From the NCBI GenBank assembly GCA_013821605.1, contig JACDGP010000047.1:1-37888 (forward strand): DNA of 37,888 nt, in the 5' to 3' direction. Made by a program: the position numbers and the translations under genes. This DNA is from Herpetosiphonaceae bacterium. GTDB lineage: Bacteria; Chloroflexota; Chloroflexia; Chloroflexales; Kallotenuaceae. The stretch's first letter is position 1; the number at the start of each line of letters is the position of its first letter. This document shows, one piece after another, positions 32,540 through 37,888 of this stretch. Below the pieces are notes generated by a model that searched no databases, was not told the origin of the DNA, and saw only the letters and a list, made by a program, of their open reading frames with translations.

Positions 32540-33256
32540 CTATGGTTGCGGTGGAGATGCAGAAAGTGGGGCGGCTTCTTGAAAGCGATAGCCAATCCCG
32601 CGCACGGTGGTGAGCAACTGCGGCTGGCCGGGATCATGTTCAAGCTTTTCGCGCAACCAGCGGATGTGCACATCAACCGTGCGTGAGTCGCCCATAAAAT
32701 CATAGCCCCAGACGCGCTGGAGCAGCAGATCACGGGACAATGCCATGCCTTGATGGCGCATGAGGCAGGTCAATAGATCAAACTCTTTAGCCGATAGGGC
32801 AACTTCCTCGCTTCCACACCATACCCGTCGCGAACCGGTATCCACCTTGAGGCCGCCGCTTTGTAATACTTCGCGCGGGACCGTGCTACCTTCTAGTTGG
32901 CCACGCCGCAGGATTGCTCGTACACGGGCTAGTAGTTCACCCAGACTAAAGGGCTTGACCACATAATCATCCGCGCCAAGCTCCAAGCCGGCGATGCGGT
33001 CTACCTCGTCTTGCCGGGCAGATAGCATAATGATCGGCACGCCCGACTCACCCCGTAGGATACGGCACACCGAAAAGCCATCAAGACGTGGGAGCATGAC
33101 ATCGAGCAGGACGAGGTCCGGATGTTCACGGCGTGCCAGCTCCAACGCTTGTGCACCATCTCCAGCGATCACGACGGTGTGGCCCTCGCGTTCCAGGTTA
33201 TAGCGTAGTGTTTCAGCGAGTATCGCTTCGTCTTCGACCAATAAGATCGTTGTCAT
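32540..33256 (-). CDS. OmpR/PhoB-family response regulator, probable phosphate regulator
   Basis: The 238-aa DNA-binding response regulator has a receiver domain with acidic pocket Glu8-Asp9-Glu10, phospho-acceptor Asp52 (LLDVMLPRLDG), Ser79 and Lys101 (DDYVVKPFS). The C-terminal winged helix contains the OmpR-type block LSAKEFDLLTCLMRH, WGYDFMGDSRTVDVHIRWLR and TTVRGIGYRF. Overall it reads most like the RegX3/PhoP/PhoB branch, which controls phosphate genes. No histidine kinase or PhoU gene is adjacent. The ATG has no clear ribosome binding site. The promoter carries the same 11-nt repeat array as four nearby operons, suggesting that it controls itself and them; this link is inference. Confidence 0.85.
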   Translation of the reverse strand: MTTILLVEDEAILAETLRYNLEREGHTVVIAGDGAQALELARREHPDLVLLDVMLPRLDGFSVCRILRGESGVPIIMLSARQDEVDRIAGLELGADDYVVKPFSLGELLARVRAILRRGQLEGSTVPREVLQSGGLKVDTGSRRVWCGSEEVALSAKEFDLLTCLMRHQGMALSRDLLLQRVWGYDFMGDSRTVDVHIRWLREKLEHDPGQPQLLTTVRGIGYRFQEAAPLSASPPQP

Positions 33257-33330
33257 CGGATTTCATACATTCAAATATATTACAATCGATATAGGGCCGA
33301 GCACAGGACTCACATGCTATATGGTATTTA

Positions 33331-33385
33331 AGCATAGCAGACCTGTGTAAAGTATCAGCAGCGATCATGTTAAGCGGTTGTAAAG
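33331..33385 (-). promoter_or_regulatory. Pho-box-like tandem repeats and -10 of the response regulator
   Basis: On the minus strand the units are CTTTACAACCG (33385-33375), CTTAACATGAT (33374-33364), a poor CGCTGCTGATA (33363-33353) and CTTTACACAGG (33352-33342). Five nt (TCTGC) and TATGCT (33336-33331) follow, the best -10 of the five arrays. The leader is about 68 nt. Confidence 0.65.
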
Positions 33386-33391
33386 GGGGCT

Positions 33392-33734
33392 ATGCTCCAC
33401 AGACGGGAGGTGACGCTGGCGGCGTATGCGGAGTATGCACACTAGATGCCAGCACCACGCTGGCAAGAATACCGGCAGGTCGTCCTCGCTGCCTTGGACC
33501 AAGCCGGGCCGGTCGAACGGATCGTCGCAGAGCAAGATGGCGCGCTAGTCGGTAGCGTCCTGCTATTTCCACCCGCAGGCAACGTTTATGGCAACGCCAC
33601 CAGCCAGATTGACTGGCCGGAAGTGCGTCTCCTAGCGGTTCTTCCGTCGGCGCGGGGCCGGACGTGGGAGCAGCACGTATGGAGGCATGTGCACGACGGG
33701 CACGGCGGATGGGGCAACGGCTCTCGGCTTCTAG
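33392..33734 (+). pseudogene. Broken GNAT-family acetyltransferase gene
   Basis: From ATG 33392 the frame reads MLHRREVTLAAYAEYAH and hits TAG at 33443. It continues in the same frame as RWQEYRQVVLAALDQAGPVE, then IVAEQDGALVGSVLLFPP and WPEVRLLAVLPSARGR, the standard GNAT acetyl-CoA-binding strand. After about 33660 the matching sequence moves to another frame (VGAARMEACARRAR), and near 33711 to a third (GATALGF), stopping at 33732-33734. The C-terminal third of a GNAT domain is missing. A 117-aa frame (33446-33799) remains open but its tail is out of frame with the family. No gene-sized intact frame exists between 33257 and 33795. Confidence 0.75.
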
Positions 33735-33795
33735 GTCTCGCCGGCGCACGTATGGCATTAATATATGTACTCGATAACAATAAGGGAACGATAAG

Positions 33796-34227
33796 ATGAG
33801 CTGGAGTGAGCAGGTATTAACCGACCTGGCAGCCGAAGGGCATAGACTGACGGGGCCACGGCGCCAGATTTTGGATTACATTTTGCGCTATACGGCCCCG
33901 TTTACGGCCGAGGAACTGCTTGCCGCGCTACATGAGACGGGGGTGCAGGTGGGGCGGGCAACCGTGTATCGCACACTGGAATTGTTGCAGCAGCACGAGT
34001 GGCTACGGCTTGTGCACCGGCCTGAAGGTGAGCATGGGTATGTCGTCGGCGAACCGGGCCACCAGCACCATCTAGTATGCAGGGCGTGCGGCAAGGTGAT
34101 CATGTTCGAGGGCTGCGAGCTCGACAAGCTGCTGGGTGGCTTGGCAGAGCGTCTGCACTTTCGGATTGAGGGACATTGGCTGGAGGCGTGCGGGGTCTGC
34201 CATGGCTGCCAAGTAGCAGGAGCGTAG
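33796..34227 (+). CDS. Fur-family metal-dependent repressor (Fur/Zur/PerR type)
   Basis: The 143-aa regulator has the Fur winged helix (RLTGPRRQILDYIL and the recognition segment VGRATVYRTLELLQQ at 52-66). The dimerisation domain has HQHHLVCRACGKV (His89-92 region, Cys95, Cys98) and a second CxxC at Cys135/Cys138 (GVCHGC), the structural zinc site. Which metal it senses cannot be told; the HHLVCRxCGKV form is common in Zur and Fur alike. AGGGA precedes the ATG by about 9 nt. The upstream A/T-rich stretch 33757-33790 is a likely promoter. It converges with ftsZ. Confidence 0.9.
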   Translation: MSWSEQVLTDLAAEGHRLTGPRRQILDYILRYTAPFTAEELLAALHETGVQVGRATVYRTLELLQQHEWLRLVHRPEGEHGYVVGEPGHQHHLVCRACGKVIMFEGCELDKLLGGLAERLHFRIEGHWLEACGVCHGCQVAGA

Positions 34228-34236
34228 ACGAGTGAT

Positions 34237-34264
34237 GAGGACTGAGAACTGAGGACTGAGTAAC
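34237..34264. repeat. Short heptad tandem repeat
   Basis: Three 7-nt units GAGGACT, GAGAACT, GAGGACT and a degenerate GAGTAAC follow the Fur-family stop codon. Its role is unknown; it may be a simple-sequence slippage tract. Confidence 0.6.
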
Positions 34265-34322
34265 GTCTGCCGGGCAACTTGTTGGCAAGCAGTAGGCACG
34301 TAATGGGCTTGGTGGTTGTAGC

Positions 34323-34352
34323 GAAGGCAGTATCACGTATGATGCTGCCTTC
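34323..34352. terminator. Hairpin between convergent fur-like gene and ftsZ
   Basis: GAAGGCAGTATCA (34323-34335) and TGATGCTGCCTTC (34340-34352) form a 13-bp stem with one G-T pair and a CGTA loop, 29 nt past the ftsZ stop. There is no U-tract; it probably ends both transcripts. Confidence 0.6.
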
Positions 34353-34380
34353 GACGAGCGCCAGAGCTACGGTACCCGTC

Positions 34381-35580
34381 TTATTTGCGTCGATTACGCA
34401 GGAAGGGCGGGATATCCAGATCGTCCGACAGGTTTTGATTGAATGAGGGCTGGGACCGACTTGTCGGCTGCTGAACAGGTGCGGGCTGACGCTCACGTTG
34501 AGGTTGCGCCTGGGGTTGCGGCTGAGGCTGCGCCTGCGTGCTCTGGCCATAGCTGGTACCGGCCTGGCCAAAGGTTGTCGCCGCGCGGCCCGCAGGTCGT
34601 GCAGGCGGGCGCGGGGTGTTGTCGAAGCCGGTGGCAATCAAGGTAATCTTAACTTCGTCATGCATATTGGGATCGAAGACCATACCATAGATAATGTTGG
34701 CCTCGGGGTCGGCGGCCTTGGCGATAATATCGGCGGCCTCGTACACTTCTTGAATACCCAGATCCTCGCCGGCCGAGATGTTGAACAATACGCGTTGCGC
34801 CCCGTCGATCGACAGCTCGAGTAAAGGGGATGAAATCGCCATATTGGCGGCTTCAATCATGCGTTGGTCGCCCGATCCACGACCGATTGCCATCAAGGCC
34901 GAGCCCGCCTCGGTCATGATCGCTTTGACGTCGTTAAAATCGAGGTTGATCAAGCCGCGTTGCGTTACCAGATCCGAAATGCCCTGGACGCCTTGGCGTA
35001 GCACATCGTCGGCCATCCGAAACGCTTCCAGCATCGAGGTGTTGCGCGAGGTAATCTGTAGCAGGCGGTCATTGGGGATCACGATCAGCGTGTCGACGAC
35101 CGGTTTGAGCTGATCAATGCCCTGCTCAGCGACTTTGCGGCGATGTGCGCCTTCGAAGGTAAAGGGCTTGGTCACGACACCGACCGTTAGCACACCCAGC
35201 TCTTTAGCAATTGACGCGATGACCGGCGACGAGCCGGTACCGGTGCCACCGCCCATACCGGCAGTGATAAAGACCATGTCGGCGCCTTTAAGCACATCAT
35301 AGAGTTCTTCGCTGGTTTCTTCGGCGGCCTTTTGTCCGATCACCGGGTTACCACCCGAGCCGAGTCCTTTCGTTAGCTTATCGCCAATTTTGATGCGGTG
35401 AGGAGCCAGTGAGTGGCCGAGGGCTTGAGCATCGGTATTGATGGTTACGAAGTCGATGCCTTGCACGCCCGTTTCGATCATGCGATCAACCGCATTCGAG
35501 CCGCCGCCACCGGTGCCGATCACTTTGATTTGTGCTGAGCCGTCGCTTGCCTGTGCCGTCCATGGGTTGCGTCCGTCCAT
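34381..35580 (-). CDS. ftsZ: Cell division GTPase FtsZ
   Basis: This tubulin homologue forms the division ring. The 399-aa protein has [12 protein letters not shown] (20-31), the tubulin signature [10 protein letters not shown] (110-119), the T7-loop [11 protein letters not shown] (from 212) and the usual C-terminal GTPase-activating region. A Gln/Pro-rich linker (about 335-380) follows, including a [11 protein letters not shown] stretch. The final peptide [14 protein letters not shown] is the conserved tail that binds FtsA and other partners, here with a basic end. GAGG lies 5-6 nt before the ATG. It follows ftsA after 85 nt in the usual order ftsQ-ftsA-ftsZ. Confidence 0.97.
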   Translation of the reverse strand: MDGRNPWTAQASDGSAQIKVIGTGGGGSNAVDRMIETGVQGIDFVTINTDAQALGHSLAPHRIKIGDKLTKGLGSGGNPVIGQKAAEETSEELYDVLKGADMVFITAGMGGGTGTGSSPVIASIAKELGVLTVGVVTKPFTFEGAHRRKVAEQGIDQLKPVVDTLIVIPNDRLLQITSRNTSMLEAFRMADDVLRQGVQGISDLVTQRGLINLDFNDVKAIMTEAGSALMAIGRGSGDQRMIEAANMAISSPLLELSIDGAQRVLFNISAGEDLGIQEVYEAADIIAKAADPEANIIYGMVFDPNMHDEVKITLIATGFDNTPRPPARPAGRAATTFGQAGTSYGQSTQAQPQPQPQAQPQRERQPAPVQQPTSRSQPSFNQNLSDDLDIPPFLRNRRK

Positions 35581-35665
35581 CGTGTCCTCATTCTCCCGTG
35601 CAGCATCGAAAGCTTGGATGCTTCAGCGGGCTATGCAGCTTATCGTCGCCAGAGATATCGTATTT

Positions 35666-36910
35666 TTAGGGAAGAAATTCGCGCATCCAGCCTTTAAAGC
35701 GGTCATAGATTGCGCGCCAGTTACCGCCTTCGCGAACTGTCACTGCCCCGTTGGGATGGAGTAGACCACGCGTGACGCCCCAGCGTACGAGCCCAACGCC
35801 CGTGGCATAGGGTGGTGCATCGACCGAATCCGCCAGTCCGGCCAGTTGCGTCGGCACACCAATGCGAACCGGCATGTCCAGCATCTGGCGCGTGAGCTCG
35901 TCCATGCGGGGCAGTTGCGATGAGCCGCCCGTCAAAACGATGCCCGCCGGCAAGAGGCCTTCGTAGCCCGAACGCCGAATTTCAGCCCCAACGAGATCGA
36001 CTAATTGCTCGCAGCGCGCCTGTAAGATTTGATTCAAATGCGAACGTGAAATCTGTTGGTGCTCGCCAGGGGAGAACGACTCGGTATCGATCATGTCGTC
36101 GTCACCCTCTGTAGGCTCGGTGGCGATGGCCGAGCCATATCTGAGTTTCAGGTATTCGGCGGTGTTATGGGGGGTATGCAGGACATACACCAGGTCATTG
36201 GTCAGGTGGTTGCCGCCCAGTGGGAGCACCACGCTATGCCAAATACCACCTTGGATAAAGATGGCAACATCCGTCGTACCACCGCCGATATCCACCAATA
36301 CAACACCGCGATCTTTGTCTTCAGGCGATAGTACTGCCTCAGCCGAGGCCAGCGGTTGCAGCACCAGATCATCGATCTGCACCCCGGCACGCTCGACACT
36401 TTTGATCAGATTCTGAATCGCCATGACTTCGCCGGTCACGATATGCGTTTCAACCTCAAGCCGGTAGCCCGACATGCCGACGGGGTCGCGGATATTTTCG
36501 TGACCATCAACGATATACGCGCGCGGGATCACATGGATCACTTCGCGCTGGGTTGGGATAGCGACGGCTTGGGCCGACTCGACGGCACGCGTTACATCGT
36601 CCAGCGTAATTTCGTGATCGGCGCGCGAGATAGCAACCACACCACGACTATTCAGCGACGAAATATGGCGGCCGGCAATGCCCACATAGGCTGTGCCGAT
36701 GCGATAGCCCGACAAGCGTTCGGCCTTCTCGACCGAGGTACTGATCGCTGCAACCGCATCGTCGATATTGACGACGACGCCTTTGTCTAGTCCTTTCGAC
36801 GTGGTGAGGCCAACGCCGAGGATGTTGACGCGCCCGTCATCGCGCACCTCAGCGACCATCGTACATATTTTGGTTGTGCCTACGTCGATTCCAACGACTG
36901 TTCGGCTCAT
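35666..36910 (-). CDS. ftsA: Cell division protein FtsA
   Basis: This actin-like ATPase tethers FtsZ to the membrane. The 414-aa protein has the phosphate-1 loop GIDVGTTK (8-15), the SHS2/1C-domain region with VIPRAYIVDGHENIRDPVG, phosphate-2 VLVDIGGGTTDVAIF, an adenosine motif GIVLTGGSSQLP, and a C-terminal amphipathic helix WRAIYDRFKGWMREFLP suited to membrane binding. Length is normal. It has its own strong promoter in the 176-bp gap after ftsQ, so FtsA and FtsZ can be made independently of the upstream genes. Confidence 0.96.
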   Translation of the reverse strand: MSRTVVGIDVGTTKICTMVAEVRDDGRVNILGVGLTTSKGLDKGVVVNIDDAVAAISTSVEKAERLSGYRIGTAYVGIAGRHISSLNSRGVVAISRADHEITLDDVTRAVESAQAVAIPTQREVIHVIPRAYIVDGHENIRDPVGMSGYRLEVETHIVTGEVMAIQNLIKSVERAGVQIDDLVLQPLASAEAVLSPEDKDRGVVLVDIGGGTTDVAIFIQGGIWHSVVLPLGGNHLTNDLVYVLHTPHNTAEYLKLRYGSAIATEPTEGDDDMIDTESFSPGEHQQISRSHLNQILQARCEQLVDLVGAEIRRSGYEGLLPAGIVLTGGSSQLPRMDELTRQMLDMPVRIGVPTQLAGLADSVDAPPYATGVGLVRWGVTRGLLHPNGAVTVREGGNWRAIYDRFKGWMREFLP

Positions 36911-36975
36911 AATACTCTATTCCTTGCGACCTGGCCGCGGGGCTGCGACACTCGCCACACAGTGTGTAAAGCTCA

Positions 36976-37021
36976 CGGAGTTACTCCGATAGATTATAAG
37001 CGATGAAACGAGGCTATGCAA
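36976..37021 (-). promoter_or_regulatory. Strong sigma-70 promoter of ftsA-ftsZ with a palindrome at +1
   Basis: On the minus strand: TTGCAT (37021-37016), 17 nt, TATAAT (36998-36993). The predicted start is near 36986, inside the 13-nt palindrome CGGAGTAACTCCG (36988-36976), which could be an operator or a 5' mRNA hairpin. Confidence 0.7.
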
Positions 37022-37086
37022 CGCTTTACCTGTGAAGACCACATTACAAAATAGCAGTGACGTGCCCGTAGCAAAGTGTAAAATGA

Positions 37087-37888
37087 TTAGCGATAGTAGG
37101 GTGTCTCCGGACGCAAATCGAAAAACGTAAACTGCGTTCCTTCTTTCATTACGGAGCGCAACGTGGCCAGCTTGCGATCAATTTCACGAGAATTGCCTAG
37201 GACGACCTGATGACCTTCGCCCATAATCAACGAAACACCTAAGCCAGCATCCCACTCAATGCGAGTGATCGGCTGGGGCAGATCGGCACTCCGCAGACTG
37301 ACGCGGCGCGCGAGTTCGACCGCATCGGGATCGACATGATCTTTGATCTTTAAGGGGCGGTTGGGCGTCGTATCAACAATGGTCACCACGCTGACGAAAG
37401 TGCGGCTCGGAACGGTGGTGGTCGTTACCGGTGCGCTGGCAGACAGCGGGCTGGTCACAGAAAGCGGGACAGTCGCCGTGAGCGCGGTTGTTTTGCTCAG
37501 TGGTATGCTGGCGGTCAGAGTGCCGGTCTGGGTCAGACTTTGCCCAGCCACAGGCAACTTGGGTGCAGGTGCCGGCGGCAATACTTGATCAACGACCAAC
37601 CCGTCGGAGGTCACGGCGAAGACTTGCCCATCATGCAGCCAGCGAATATCGGGCTGACGTTCAGCGATCGTCACGACGACGGCATCGGGTAGTTGCAGGC
37701 GGACCTTGACCGTCTCCACATAGGGACTTTCAGCGATTCGACCACGGATATCATTGGGGTGCACGAACCAGATCGACTGACCGGTGGCTTGGGCAAAGCG
37801 GGTTACATCCTCTGTGGTTAAGGCCCGATTACCTTCGGCCTTGACCGTTTGGACTGTAAAGCGCGGCGAGGTCTGCGCGATGTAGCCG
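37087..37888 (-). CDS. ftsQ: Cell division protein FtsQ, C-terminal part (runs off the right edge)
   Basis: The minus-strand frame is open from the window edge to a stop at 37087, so at least 266 residues are present and the cytoplasmic start and membrane helix lie outside. The visible part begins with a POTRA domain (FTVQTVKAEGNRALTTEDV, then FVHPNDIRGRIAESPYVETV and VVVTIAERQPDIRW). A beta domain FAVTSDGLVVDQVL follows, as in FtsQ/DivIB. A Ser/Thr/Val-rich insert of about 60 residues (roughly 37390-37560, repeats of the type 'TLTASIPLSKTTALTATVPL') interrupts the beta domain and is not usual in FtsQ. The family assignment is strengthened by the following ftsA and ftsZ. Confidence 0.88.
   Translation of the reverse strand, partial: GYIAQTSPRFTVQTVKAEGNRALTTEDVTRFAQATGQSIWFVHPNDIRGRIAESPYVETVKVRLQLPDAVVVTIAERQPDIRWLHDGQVFAVTSDGLVVDQVLPPAPAPKLPVAGQSLTQTGTLTASIPLSKTTALTATVPLSVTSPLSASAPVTTTTVPSRTFVSVVTIVDTTPNRPLKIKDHVDPDAVELARRVSLRSADLPQPITRIEWDAGLGVSLIMGEGHQVVLGNSREIDRKLATLRSVMKEGTQFTFFDLRPETPYYR

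Noticed and set aside
33446-33799. A 117-aa intact protein gene
   Set aside because: Only the first two thirds follow the GNAT pattern; the family sequence continues in other frames and an upstream in-frame TAG cuts off the N-terminus.
37021-37090. TTTACAC-like elements upstream of ftsA resembling Pho units
   Set aside because: They do not repeat on an 11-nt pitch and do not sit 5 nt before a -10, so they are taken as chance matches.
1-37888. CRISPR arrays, tRNA/rRNA genes, insertion sequences
   Set aside because: No regularly spaced long repeats, tRNA-like cloverleaf ends or transposase motifs were noticed on either strand.

Overview
The window looks like a chromosomal segment of a bacterium of moderately high GC content, most likely a member of the Chloroflexota. 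That assignment rests on gene content and protein style only: a long-form Liv transporter, an ftsQ-ftsA-ftsZ run, phosphoketolase, an MGDG-synthase-type glycosyltransferase and beta-propeller phosphoesterases. No rRNA, tRNA, IS element, CRISPR array or phage gene was seen.

Layout. (1) 1-1882, minus strand: the 5' end of a cupin protein, then mutY preceded by a membrane-anchored protein of unknown function. (2) 2136-8009, plus strand: a complete branched-chain amino acid ABC transporter (livK-H-M-G-F). (3) 8098-12832, minus strand: a very large GH13 glycosidase-like enzyme and tsaD. (4) 12958-17603, plus strand: an MFS exporter, an alpha/beta hydrolase, dnaN and two small unknown genes. (5) 17651-20569, plus strand: a three-gene operon of purple-acid-phosphatase-like enzyme, degenerate RNase H-like protein and MGDG-synthase-type glycosyltransferase. 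(6) 20629-24014, minus strand: a small unknown gene, phosphoketolase xfp and, just upstream of xfp, a wrecked acetate kinase gene. (7) 24134-32477: three secreted or membrane-anchored phosphoesterases (PF04185 type), a PhnZ-like phosphonate oxygenase and a small unknown gene. (8) 32540-34227: an orphan OmpR/PhoB-type response regulator, a broken GNAT acetyltransferase gene and a Fur-family regulator. (9) 34381-37888, minus strand: ftsZ, ftsA and the C-terminal part of ftsQ.

The main result is what appears to be a phosphate-starvation (Pho) island in regions 5, 7 and 8. Five promoters carry tandem 11-nt repeats with a [C/G]TTAAC-like core, always in the direction of the gene, and each can be read as four units followed by 5 nt and a -10-like hexamer. 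They precede the acid-phosphatase/glycolipid operon, the two-gene phosphoesterase operon, phnZ, the third phosphoesterase and the response regulator itself. A simple model is that the regulator binds these boxes when phosphate is scarce. It would then turn on secreted phosphoesterases, phosphonate cleavage and replacement of phospholipid by glycolipid, and would control its own gene.

Two pseudogenes were recovered by translating between the intact genes: ackA beside xfp (frameshift plus large internal deletions) and a GNAT acetyltransferase (nonsense codon plus frameshifts). All functional calls come from reading motifs by eye; no database search was run.
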